NCBI GenBank assembly: GCA_905221605.1
Contig: CAJNDS010002598.1
Location: 174,501 to 238,500 of the forward strand
Direction of reading: 5' to 3'
Origin: Symbiodinium natans
Lineage: Eukaryota > Sar > Dinophyceae > Suessiales > Symbiodiniaceae
Length of the DNA: 64,000 nucleotides
Positions 51,416 through 60,234 of the stretch are shown piece after piece. Position numbers and translations under genes: made by a program. The stretch's first letter is position 1. Every line of letters begins with the position of its first letter. The notes beneath the pieces are model-generated. The model was not told the DNA's origin. It did not search any database and worked only from the letters and a program-made list of their open reading frames with translations.

Positions 51416-51476
51416 ATGAGCAGCGACGAAAAGAAGAGAAAAGCCGAAGGCCGCGCCCTTCCTGTGCAGGGACGTG
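51416..51476 (+). CDS. Gene B, probable first coding exon (start codon)
   Basis: GCACCGCCATG begins MSSDEKKRKAEGRALPVQGR and ends CGTG|GTGGTT in phase 1. The next exon (52,369) supplies the two missing bases, giving GRGEDEEPPKKEAK. The start, with a charged low-complexity N-terminus, looks like a real protein start. No transmembrane or signal sequence here. A GT at 51,474 is an alternative donor in the same phase. Function unknown. Confidence 0.7.
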
Positions 51477-51505
51477 GTGGTTGGGGCTTAGGGTTTAGGG
51501 TTTAG

Positions 51506-51592
51506 GGTTTGGGCTTTGGGCTTTGGGCTTTGGGCTTTGGGCTTTAGGCTTTGGGCTTTGGGCTTTGGGGCTTTGGGGTTTGGGGTTTGGGG
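51506..51592. repeat. GGGCTTT variant array
   Basis: A run of TTTGGGC units (GGGCTTTGGGCTTTGGGC) follows three TTTAGGG units at the start of gene B intron 1. Confidence 0.93.
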
Positions 51593-52368
51593 CTAAGGGA
51601 AGGGGCTGTTCGAAAACAGGTGGGAGTCGAATCTAAGGTCAAGGGTTTTGGGGATAAGGTGAAGTCAAACTCGGTTGACCGTTTGTGTACTTGACCTTGC
51701 AAACAGGGGGTTGACACACGCCCCAGGACCCTCTTCAGGACAGAGCTGCAGCAGATCCCCATATTCTGGGCTGGGAGGTTTAGAGCGGGGTTTATGAGGG
51801 TTTGGGATTTGTTGGAATTTCAGAGCTTTTGTTTCTGGCCACATCGTTTCAATTGACAAGGTTTGTCCCGGGAAAAGGTTGGCTAATAACGTCGTTAGAA
51901 TGGGGTCGGTTATTTAGTTACTTTAGATGCTGTTTTGTAGAACAATTCCTGGGTTTTGGAGTGATACACTTTGATACATTCTTGTTGGTTCTAGGTTCCT
52001 ATTATGGCTACTTATACCTAACAAGTATAGACTTTTTATCAGGGTCTACTCGAAAGTAGGGATCCCAAGCTCTAAACCCGAAGCCCTCTTTTGGGCGGTG
52101 GCCTCCTGACACTGGATCTGCAGGGCTTCAGGAGCGGAAAAGCTTGGGAGCTTGTAGGGTTCAGGGTCTATAGGGTCCGGGGTTTAGGGTTTACTGTAGG
52201 GCTTAGCAGGTTTTCCGGTTTCGGGTTTAGTTTTTCGTGGTACCCCTAAACCCTCAACCCTAAACCCTAAACCCTAAACCCCAAACCCTTAACCCCAAAC
52301 CCTAACCCTAAAACTTCTTTTTTGAAATGCGGTTTAGGGTTGAAATCCCATGTCCCAAACCCATGCAG

Positions 52369-52425
52369 GCGAGGATGAGGAGCCGCCCAAGAAGGAAGCA
52401 AAGCTGGCGGACAAGGATTCGGGAA
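52369..52425 (+). CDS. Gene B, exon 2 (acidic/lysine-rich)
   Basis: CATGCAG|GCGAGG reads EDEEPPKKEAKLADKDSG and ends GGAA|GTCCTA in phase 1. Phase agrees with exon 1 and with the exon at 54,642. The lysine/glutamate-rich character continues that of exon 1. Confidence 0.72.
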
Positions 52426-52482
52426 GTCCTACCACTTCTCGGGTTCTTAACACTCCCCACTACTCTCTAAGGCTTCCTCTAC

Positions 52483-52595
52483 AATGTTTGCCCAGTGGTA
52501 CCGTTGCCCTGTTTTGTTCAAGACCCCCTTAAGAAGTAGCCAACCACAAAAAAGGGTGCCCCTGTTATCAGATGGTAGCTGGGCTATCAGTGTGC
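52483..52595. mobile_element. Degenerate TTGGTAGCCCAGT-family MITE
   Basis: TTTGCCCAGTGGTACCGTTG and GGTAGCTGGGCTATCAG ends with an AAAAAAGGGTGCCCC interior. Confidence 0.65.
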
Positions 52596-52629
52596 TCCTC
52601 CGGCGAATGTAGCAGCTTGCTCATGAGAA

Positions 52630-52654
52630 CTCTCTCTCTCTCTCTCTCTGTATG

Positions 52655-52689
<35 letters not shown>

Positions 52690-52692
52690 ATT
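52630..52692. repeat. CT, AT and GT dinucleotide microsatellites
   Basis: (CT)n, (TA)n and (TG)n runs in succession. Confidence 0.97.
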
Positions 52693-53467
52693 TCTTTCTA
52701 TTATGTATGCTGTTTTGTCTTTTATGTCTACTACAAGTACATTAACTTCTGAATTTCAGTAATCTATTCACCGCTTTCACACTTTACCCGTCAACTCACC
52801 GGGCTTTCTTGTCTTGTACTCATACCAAACCTATCTGGAGGCTATCCTTTCACGTCTATGTTACTTCTTCCGGAAACAAGTTCGTGAGCTAAACCCTGCG
52901 TAAACCCTACGCAATTACCTACGTAAACTTAAACCGCCACGTAAGCCCTACGAACACCCATACCCTAAGGCTCAAAACAGGACTCTTAGTTTAGGGCTTT
53001 GGGGTTCGAAGGCCTTCTTGTAAAAGGTTTTGGGGCTATATTTTGAGCCCATAAGGCTACGCAAACCCTACGTAAACCTTACGTAAACCCTAGGAACACC
53101 CTGCAGTGCTTTGTAAGCATGGCAGATCTAGTTTAGGGTTTCGGGTTTAGGGGTTAGGGATGGCCAGTCTTCCTGGAAGGAGTGTGTTTAGAGTGTAGGT
53201 TTAGGGATGTTCCCCATTTGTACTAGCAGTCCTTAAGAGGGGTTAGAATGAGTCGGGGGGTGGGGGGGGGCTAACCCTAAACCCTAAACCCTAAACCCTA
53301 AACCCTAAACCCCAAACCCGAAACCCTAAACCCCAAACCCGCAACCCTAAACCCTAAGCTAGACTAGTGGGGGCACCCAGGGGGCATGGCTCTGCAACAT
53401 TTAGCGCTCAAGTTGGTGCTGCTTCCCCGGGCTCCCTTCTTCTTTTTCTTCGCGCGCCTTGGGCAAG

Positions 53468-53501
53468 GATGCCAGTAAGCTGTTGCCAAGCTTTGCTTTG
53501 G
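53468..53501 (+). CDS. Possible gene B exon
   Basis: A pyrimidine-rich tract (CTTCTTCTTTTTCTTC) precedes GGGCAAG|GATGCC, reading DASKLLPSFAL to GTTTAGGG. The polypyrimidine tract is unusually strong for this window. Its phase does not fit directly between 52,425 and 54,642, so it may be alternative or spurious. Confidence 0.4.
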
Positions 53502-54641
53502 GTTTAGGGTTTAGGGTTTAGGGTTTAGGCTTATCTGTAGCTACGCACCTAGGCAGCGTGGAGCCTATAAGCTGTTGAGGCTTCACGAGGAGCTTCGCTT
53601 TTGCGGCCCATATTCCTTCCACTTCCTGGCATAGCCGATTTGCCTCTATAACTCCTTGTGACCGCTTTTCCCTCAACGAAGTGCTTTGTGACTCAGGCCT
53701 TCGTCAACCTAAATGCCTAAACCCTACAGCCTAAACCCTGAACCCTAGACCCTGCACCCTAAACTAAACCCCTGCGTTTACGCACCCCCCAAACCCCCAC
53801 CCCCGCAAGACACCAAACAACGCACAACAGCCCAATGCCCTTCGCCCAAGAAACCCCACCATTCCCTCTAGCTCAAAACCCTAAACCCCAAAAAAGTTTC
53901 GGGTTCAGGGTTCAGGGTTCAGGGTTTAGGGACTGTTCCCTCTAGCTGAAAACCCAAACCCCAAAAGGGTTGAGGGTTCAGGGTTCAGGGTTTTAGGGTT
54001 CAGGGGTTTAGGGTTTTAGGGTTCAGGGTTTAGGGTTTTAGGGTTTAGGGTCCAGGGTTCAGGGTTTAGGGTTGAGGGTTGAGGGTAAGTCCGACTCCTG
54101 GCTCAGGCCTCGTGCAAAGTGAGGTGGAGGATGAACAAGGTGGGGCCAGACGCTTGGCTTGGCAGAAGAAGAGGTACAACACCAACAGTATTTCTTTAAG
54201 AAAATGAAAGCATAAGGAAACACGCTGTATGCGTGTGTATATGTATGTATGTATGTACATATACATATATATATATATATACACAGAAAAGATATGCATA
54301 TGTATGTGTATGAGATCTTGTGTTTGTTGGTTCGCTTTGCTGGCTGGGAGAGACGGAAGGGTTGTTTTACTTCACCGAAACCCTCCACACCCAACCATAA
54401 ACCTCCCAGCCTTACTCCACCTAGGTTTTGAAACCCTAAACCCTAAGCCCTAAGCCCTGAACCCTAACAGTCTACGTGTTTTACTTGTTTGTTTCTGGGC
54501 TCCAAAGATGCACAAGAGACGTCGATTTTTACTGGTATCTTACGTTTGGGGCGTCTTTCCCCCTACCGGCTTTTCTGTGGCAGGCTCCCTAAACCCTAGA
54601 TAAACCCCAATCCCCTTGACCTATGCTTTGCTTGCTGGAAG

Positions 54642-54692
54642 CCCATGAGGAAGACAATGTCATCACCGACCCGACTGTAGCAGAGGCGGGGG
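54642..54692 (+). CDS. Gene B exon (acidic)
   Basis: TGCTGGAAG|CC then HEEDNVITDPTVAEAG, ending GGGG|GTGGTT in phase 1. Phase fits exon 2 and the exon at 55,361. Clearly coding in character. Confidence 0.72.
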
Positions 54693-55360
54693 GTGGTTTG
54701 GGGTTCAGGGTGGTTTAGGGTTTAGGGTTTAGGGTTTAGGGTTTAGGACTTTCCAGGTTTGTGGCTTTCGCGGTTTGGGAGTTAGGACTTCGGGCGCCTA
54801 AGTCGGGTTTTTAAGGTTATAGGGTTTGGGTTTAGGGTGGGCAAGAAGGTGAGGTTTTTGGCTTTTGCTTGCAGGATCTGGGGACTTCCCAATTACAGTT
54901 ATCAAGTAGGGCTATGAAGCAGGATAATCCCAATACCTGGGGCCCGAAAACCCTGAACACTACACGGCTAAACCCTAAACCCTGACCCAGACACGAAACC
55001 CTAAACCCTAAACCTCAACCCTAAACCCTCAACCCCAATCCCTAGGCCCAAAGACACCCCACACCTCAACTCAACCTCCCTAGCCCTAAACCCTAAAGCC
55101 TAAACCCCAAACCCTAAGCCCTAAACCCTAAACCCAAATCCTAAAACCTGAACCCTAGAGCCAACAGTCCCCCCCAAAATTTCTACACCCCACGAGCCCC
55201 ACGAAGCGCTCAACTCTGAAGGCCCTCCACCCTTCCAAGCCCCAAGAAGCCCTCGAAGCCCTTGATCCCAAATTCCCAACAGGTTTGAGGTTTAGGGTTT
55301 AGGGTTTAGTGTTTAGTGTTTAGTCGGGAACCCAACACCCCAAACCCCCCTAAACTTGAG

Positions 55361-55404
55361 AGATGGCTCAGGATGGCGATGATGAGATGCTTCAGGCCAT
55401 GGGG
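55361..55404 (+). CDS. Gene B exon (acidic)
   Basis: AACTTGAG|AG then MAQDGDDEMLQAMG, followed by a GC site (GGGG|GCCCCA); an earlier GC donor at 55,396 is possible. Phase continues from 54,692 (AEAGEMAQDGDDEM). The internal ATG could instead be a start codon of another protein. Confidence 0.65.
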
Positions 55405-55482
55405 GCCCCAAACCTAAGCCCGAAACCCTAAACCCTGAACCCTGAACCCTAAACCCTAAACCCTAAACCCAAGTTTTCTAAG

Positions 55483-55553
55483 GAATGTTGCGGGGCAAGC
55501 TGGGCCAGCAAAGGAAAGAGTCTCGAACATGGTTAAAAGCCAACCTACACACG
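55483..55553 (+). CDS. Gene B exon (basic)
   Basis: TTTCTAAG|GA then MLRGKLGQQRKESRTWLKAN and LHT, ending ACACG|GTTTAAGG in phase 0. An alternative frame (ECCGASWASKGKSLEH) is weaker in third-position bias. The basic character contrasts with the acidic exons before it. Join to 55,404 is unresolved by one base. Confidence 0.6.
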
Positions 55554-55674
55554 GTTTAAGGTTTAGGGTTTAGCGTTTAGGGTTTAGGGTTAAAAAGCTA
55601 ACCTTCTTATAACACCCAAGTTTCACCACCTATGAAGGATCCAAACATACCCCTGAAATCCACGCCCATACTTC

Positions 55675-55962
55675 TAAGCCCTAAACCCAAAACCCTGAAC
55701 CCTAGACTCCTAAACCCAAAACCCTGAACCCTAAACTCCTACACCCTAAACCCTAAACTTCTAAACCCAAACCCCAAGCCCCAAACCCCAAACCCCAAAC
55801 CCCAAACCCCAAACCCGAAACCCGAAACCCCAGACCCCAAACCCCAAACCCCAAACCCTAAACCCCAAACCCCAAACCCCAAACCCCAAACCCTAAACCC
55901 TAAACCCGAAACCCTAAACCCTAAACCCGAAACCCTAAACCCTAAACCCTAAACCCTAAACC
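55675..55962. repeat. CCCCAAA/CCCTAAA mixed array
   Basis: Long C-rich field in which AACCCC(A) units are amplified between about 55,766 and 55,885, then CCCTAAA up to the exon at 55,978. Confidence 0.93.
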
Positions 55963-55977
55963 CCTAGCCCTCCGCAG

Positions 55978-56043
55978 GTGGAAGCCAAGAGTGAGGCAGT
56001 GGTGGACAAGAAGCCTGGCTGGGTGTTGGAGTACTATACTGGG
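55978..56043 (+). CDS. Gene B exon, 22 codons
   Basis: CTCCGCAG|GTGGAA...ACTGGG|GTTCTG encloses VEAKSEAVVDKKPGWVLEYY and then TG exactly, phases 0-0. Continues in phase to PSWLRAWGML. Confidence 0.75.
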
Positions 56044-56249
56044 GTTCTGGGTTTAGGGTTTAGGGTTTAGGGTTTAGGGTTTAGGGTTTAGGGTTTAGGA
56101 GTACTTTCATACTTTTTTGGTTCTGGGTTCCTATTATAGCTACTTGTACCTAAAAAGTATATGCTTTTTTTAGGGTTTAGGGTTTAGGGTTTGGGGTTTA
56201 GGGTGTAGGGTTTAGGGTTTAGGGTTTAGGGTTTAGGGTTTAGGGAAAG

Positions 56250-56306
56250 CCAAGTTGGCTGCGCGCATGGGGGATGCTTCGTGATGGACCAGGGCGCCTA
56301 GTGGAA
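56250..56306 (+). CDS. Gene B exon, 19 codons
   Basis: AGGGAAAG|CCAAGT...GTGGAA|GTTTTA encloses PSWLRAWGMLRDGPGRLVE, phases 0-0. Immediately downstream of a TTTAGGG array (an exception to the inverted pattern). Confidence 0.6.
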
Positions 56307-56425
56307 GTTTTAGGGTTTGGGGTTTAGCTAACCCTAAACCCTAAACTCTAAACCCTAAACCCTAAACCCTAAACCCTAAACCCTAAACCCTAAGGTTTTT
56401 TTGGTGTTTCGGAAGGACCCTCCAG

Positions 56426-56514
56426 GCTTGGGCAGCGGAACATCACGCACCTAGCGACAACTGGTCCTATCTCCCACCCAAGCCCATGCCTCATAAGCCC
56501 CAGAACGGAACTAG
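56426..56514 (+). CDS. Gene B exon, Pro/His-rich
   Basis: CCCTCCAG|GCTTGG reads AWAAEHHAPSDNWSYLPPKP and then MPHKPQNGT, ending ACTAG|GCCCTC, a GC donor in phase 2. The exon at 56,806 starts with the single base needed (NGTRCFHPMPSL). Confidence 0.7.
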
Positions 56515-56805
56515 GCCCTCTAAACCCTAAACCCTAAACCCTGTAGGATTTGAGTTGTACAAGTAGGGTTTTGGGTTTTGGGTACAGTGTCTAGGCTTAT
56601 CTAGCTTTTTTCCTGATTTTGGTAGGACGAAGTCCAGTTGAGCCTTGTTCTTCAAGAGCCCAGAATTCCTAAACCCCAAACCCCCCGACAATGAAGGACC
56701 GATGGTTCGGTTTAGGACTTAGGGTTTAGGGTTTAGGGTTTAGGGTTTAGGGATTCCGGGTTGTTAAATGGGCTTGCGAATTCAAGCCCTGCGTTTTGGG
56801 AACAG

Positions 56806-56915
56806 GTGTTTTCATCCAATGCCATCTCTTGGACATCCAAGGCCGAAGGCTAAGATTCCACCCGCCTCCATCTGCAAGCACCTGGCTTCGCGATTCATGG
56901 ATTCAGGGTCTTGGG
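56806..56915 (+). CDS. Gene B exon, Pro/basic
   Basis: GGGAACAG|G then CFHPMPSLGHPRPKAKIPPA and SICKHLASRFMDSGSW, ending TGGG|GTTTAG. Phases fit the exons on each side. Two cysteines and three histidines are present, but no zinc-binding spacing is convincing. Confidence 0.7.
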
Positions 56916-57048
56916 GTTTAGGGTTTAGGGTTTAGGGTTTAGGGTTTAGGGTTTAGGGTGTAGGGTGTAGGGTTTAGGGTCAGGGTAAGCCCTGAGTCGT
57001 AAAGCCTGAAGCCCTAGGCCTAAGCTGTAGGGATTACGGTTTCGGCAG

Positions 57049-57092
57049 CTACCTGGAGGGTGGTTCATGGACAGCTGCAAGTCGGGTTCGAG
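57049..57092 (+). CDS. Gene B exon
   Basis: TTTCGGCAG|CT then TWRVVHGQLQVGFE to GAG|GTAGTG, phase 0 at the end. The start phase fits 56,915. Another frame (YLEGGSWTAASRVR) is also open. Confidence 0.55.
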
Positions 57093-57455
57093 GTAGTGTG
57101 AAAGGGTAGCGATCGCTTGAATCAAGAGACGAAAGGAGGGCCCTTATAAGGGACCTTAGGGGTTCTTTGGGGGTTTCTTAGGAGCTACTTAGGTACAGAG
57201 AGACCCTAAGGGTTCCCTTCTAGGGGTCTCTCCTTGTACGCCTTCGTAGGTCTCCAGGTCATCCAGTGCAGAGGTGAGGGATATAAAGCCCTAAACCCCA
57301 AACCCTAAACCCCAAACCCTAAACCCTAAACCCTAAACCCCAAACCCCAAACGCCCCAAACCCTAAACCCGACTCTGTCCTATGTTTGGGCTCCAGAAAG
57401 TTCTCCTGTTGCTGAAGGGCTCTCAACCCGAAACCCTAATCTTCCCTATTCCGAG

Positions 57456-57510
57456 GTTTCCCTCGGGTTTCGGACTTGTTCGTGACAGCGAAGCCCGACG
57501 AAAGCCTAAA
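57456..57510 (+). CDS. Gene B exon 5' of a MITE intron
   Basis: TTCCGAG|GT then FPRVSDLFVTAKPDESL, ending CTAAA|GTTGAT in phase 2. The next base opens an inverted-repeat element. Removing it gives ...DESLKNLLICKHLDTQA. Confidence 0.6.
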
Positions 57511-57621
57511 GTTGATTTCTTGGCAGCTCAGTGGTACCCTCTACGCTTTTTTGGTTCTGGCTTCCTTTCTAAAGTAACCAACCAAGAAAAAGGGTACCCT
57601 GATGGTTTCTGGGCTAGCGAG
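57511..57621 (+). mobile_element. MITE of the TTGGTAGCCCAGT family acting as a GT-AG intron
   Basis: The left end GATTTCTTGGCAGCTCAG and the right end CTGGGCTAGCGAGAAATC are inverted. Proposed splice sites, GT at 57,511 and AG at 57,620-57,621, lie within the terminal repeats. Open frame and phase are kept across the junction. The same family occurs elsewhere as an ordinary intronic insertion. Confidence 0.72.
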
Positions 57622-57660
57622 AAATCTACTGATCTGCAAACACCTTGATACACAAGCCCA
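57622..57660 (+). CDS. Gene B exon 3' of the MITE intron
   Basis: Reads NLLICKHLDTQA, then either CAG TAA (a stop, possible C-terminus at 57,662-57,664) or the GT donor GCCCA|GTAATT in phase 2. The latter joins to G ATG TTC at 57,839 in frame. Confidence 0.6.
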
Positions 57661-57838
57661 GTAATTTGGCCCCTGCGATAGCATTCGCCAAATCTAGGAG
57701 CTGTTGCATGCATCAAGGCCTTGACGGTTACAGGAGTTCACGAACCCTAAACCCTAAACTAACCACCCCAAACCCCAAACCCGTAAACCCGTAAACCCGT
57801 AAACCTTTCACCCTGTCATAGCCGCGCTGTTGTCCCAG

Positions 57839-57898
57839 GATGTTCTCTATGATGAACGGGCTAGAAGCCGTCGTGCTGCTGATCGGCATGCTAGGCAG
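57839..57898 (+). CDS. Gene B exon or new start, hydrophobic segment
   Basis: TTGTCCCAG|G then MFSMMNGLEAVVLLIGMLG to GCAG|GTCCAC. The segment NGLEAVVLLIGMLG could be a membrane helix. The frame stays open further (STTYAIPTSIAYDTA), so the exon may be longer. The competing frame (LYDERARSRRAADRHARQ) has poor third-position bias. Confidence 0.55.
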
Positions 57899-58216
57899 GT
57901 CCACTACCTACGCCATACCTACCTCCATAGCCTACGACACCGCACCACGATCACCGCATTTGCAACACCAAGACACGTTTGCCTTAAAGACTTCGCACTG
58001 ATTGCTTTCGGGATAACTCGGTGCCTAGTCTCCAACCTTGGTGGGTTTAGGGTTTAGGGTTTATATAGGGTTTTGGGTGTAGGGTGTGGGGTTAATATGA
58101 TTTTAAACTAAACTCTCCTCCTCGTCCATCCCCCGAATCCCCTTTCCCCGCTGAAGTGCCCGACTCCAGAGCATCCCCGGAGAATTCCTGGAGTGCCCAA
58201 CCTACAAGGAGGGGCC

Positions 58217-58318
58217 CCTTGACTATACTAACTATAGTTAAGGGACTTATAACCGAAGTTAGGATCCTTATAACCCAATTTAGGATCCTGATACCTCTAC
58301 TTATAGCTAGGGGGGCCC
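58217..58318. mobile_element. MITE-like inverted element
   Basis: GGGGCCCCTTGACTATACTA and CTCTACTTATAGCTAGGGGGGCC ends with ACTTATAACC.AA..TAGGATCC repeats inside. Confidence 0.6.
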
Positions 58319-58418
58319 TAAACCCTAAACCCTAAACCCTAAACCCTAAACCCTAAACCCTAAACCCTAAACCCCTCCTTGTAGAGTATCATCCCCACAG
58401 AGTCCCTGAGTTTCCCAG

Positions 58419-58481
58419 AGCCTCGTCATGGAAGGAGCCATCGGCAATGGCATTTCACAGCCCTTGCTGCCTCTCACTTAG
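58419..58481 (+). CDS. Candidate exon, possibly terminal
   Basis: TTTCCCAG|AGCCTC reads SLVMEGAIGNGISQPLLPLT and then TAG. G/C third positions support this frame. No donor is needed if the TAG is the real stop. Confidence 0.5.
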   Translation, partial: SLVMEGAIGNGISQPLLPLT

Positions 58482-58695
58482 CACTCGTGTTTTTTTTTTT
58501 TTTTTTTTTGGGGGGGGGGGGGGGGGGTCGGGTGTAGTTTAGGGTTTAGGGTGTAGGGTTTGGGGCTTAGGGTTTAGGGTTTAGGCATTCCTAAGCTCTA
58601 CTCTTTAAGGCTTAGGGTGTAGGGTTTAGGATTGGCATTCCTAGGCTCTAATCTGTTTAAACCTTAAACCTGGAGATTGCACCCATTGGAAACAG

Positions 58696-58806
58696 GTACC
58701 CCCGAGCCCCCCAACCTCGAACCACAGCCATGTTGTCAGAGTTGCCCGGGAGAAGCAGAAGCCAAGAGCGCCTCTCTGGACCCCAGTTCAAGTCTTCCTC
58801 AAAAGG
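58696..58806 (+). CDS. Candidate exon, 37 codons
   Basis: GAAACAG|GTACCC...AAAAGG|GTTTAGG encloses VPPSPPTSNHSHVVRVAREK and then QKPRAPLWTPVQVFLKR, phases 0-0. A second open frame (EPPNLEPQPCCQSCPGEAEA) has less third-position bias. Confidence 0.6.
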
Positions 58807-59206
58807 GTTTAGGGGTTATGGGGTTTAGGTTGCGATGTTCCTTAATTTCTAGGGAATGTTAGCACCCCTGAAGTCCCTATTAGGGACTGTTAGTATATAG
58901 GGGTACATCCTCAGGGTTAGGTGTAGGCGTTCTTGATGTCCAGGGATATGTAGGGCCTGCTGCTCATCGAGAAGTTGAATGAACCCTAAACCCTAAACCC
59001 TCAACCCTAAACCCTAAACGGCACATACGCCATGTCGAGCTTGGGGTTCAGTTGTCTGCTTTTTAAGTCCGACACCACACCCCGAGCCTGATTCCTCGAT
59101 CCCGCCCCCCCCTCTCCCCCCCAACATGCTAGAAAAGGCTCATCCTAAACCCTAAGCCCTAAACCCCAAACCCCAACCCTAAACCCTAAACCTTGCTTAC
59201 TCAGAG

Positions 59207-59244
59207 GAGGTGTCTGGGAGCGTGAGGAGCTTAAACAAAAGACA
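59207..59244 (+). CDS. Candidate short exon
   Basis: CTCAGAG|GAGGTG reads EVSGSVRSLNKR and ends AGACA|GTCACA just before a truncated TTGGTAGCCCAGT MITE (59,255-59,320). Confidence 0.45.
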
Positions 59245-59346
59245 GTCACATAACTGGTAGCCCAGTGTTACCTTGCCCCTTTTTGGTTTCCAGGTCCCCT
59301 TGTCAAAAGGAACTCACCCCACGAGCAGGAACCCTAAACCCGAATG

Positions 59347-59446
59347 CGTAAAGCCCAAACCCTAAACCCTAAACCCTAAACCCTAAACCCTAAACCCTAA
59401 ACCCTAAACCCTAAACCCTAAACCCTAAACCCTAAACCCTAAACCT
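59347..59446. repeat. CCCTAAA array
   Basis: About thirteen perfect C-strand units upstream of the long coding-like block. Confidence 0.97.
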
Positions 59447-59476
59447 GCATTCTGGTATGGTTCCTCGGCTGCCAAG

Positions 59477-59809
59477 CGTCGACCTCGGTTTGGAACTCTG
59501 CCCCGTGGATGGAGGGAACGGTCATGTGTGCCAGACTCCACATGGATGGTGCGCTCTCCTGCTGGCCTATGCAGGGGCTTGGGGTCGGCAGGAGGACGAA
59601 GTTGAGGAGCACTTCCGAAGAGGTTACCAAGAGTTGCAGGGCTTTGTACCGCAAAATCAACTATGGCGTTGGCCAGTTTTGAGGAAAGTTCCTCGTGCAC
59701 GACGCTGATGCGTTGCGTCAGGCACCAACCGCCGTTGGTTTGCTCATGGACGCGGGAGCTGAGCCCAGAGAAATGCCAGGGTGGGAGGACCTCGATGATG
59801 GTTCCCGAA
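59477..59809 (+). CDS. Long coding-like block with an in-frame TGA
   Basis: The frame with the strongest G/C third positions reads SVWNSAPWMEGTVMCARLHM, ... EEVTKSCRALYRKINYGVGQ, F, then TGA at 59,680-59,682, then GKFLVHDADALRQAPTAVGL and LMDAGAEPREMPGWEDLDDG. Two plus-strand ORFs in another frame and two minus-strand ORFs overlap. The block may contain an unrecognised intron, a sequence error, a recoded UGA, or be a decayed gene. Confidence 0.5.
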
Positions 59810-59907
59810 GCCCTAAACCCTAAACCCTCAACCCTAAACCCTAAACCCTAAACCCTAAACCCTAAACCCTAAACCCTAAACCCCAAACCCTAAACATGGC
59901 GCCAGAG

Positions 59908-59979
59908 CTTCCCCAAAAGTTAGCCTTGGCCGCGGTGTTCACTCTTTGGGATGCAATCCGCAAAATGATAAGAGGCTGA
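59908..59979 (+). CDS. Candidate terminal exon
   Basis: GCGCCAGAG|CTTCCC reads LPQKLALAAVFTLWDAIRKM and then IRG-TGA. Good helix-like coding character with a stop, so possibly the C-terminus of the preceding protein. An in-frame ATG at 59,896 would alternatively start a 27-residue peptide. Confidence 0.55.
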   Translation, partial: LPQKLALAAVFTLWDAIRKMIRG

Positions 59980-60142
59980 ACCTAGAGGGACTCGGATGTA
60001 GGCCTCTCTAACACGGTATCCCTGAACCCTAAACCTTGAACCCCCCTCAGCCCCAAACCCTAAGCCCCAGTCCCTAAACCCTAAACCCCCTCAGCCCCCA
60101 AACCCTAAGCCCTAAGCCCTAAACCCTAAACCCCAAACCCAG

Positions 60143-60215
60143 GTGCATTGTTTTCGGTGACCTCATCGACGGAATGGGATCTTCAAGTGGTGCCCCTGAA
60201 GCCCAGCTTTGCTTA
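60143..60215 (+). CDS. Candidate exon
   Basis: AACCCAG|G then CIVFGDLIDGMGSSSGAPEA and QLCL, ending TTA|GTGGGG. CCCTAAA variants lie before it and the TTTAGGGG field after. CIVFGDLIDG looks like a beta strand plus acidic turn, but no family is certain. Confidence 0.65.
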
Positions 60216-60234
60216 GTGGGGATTGTTTCGGGCC

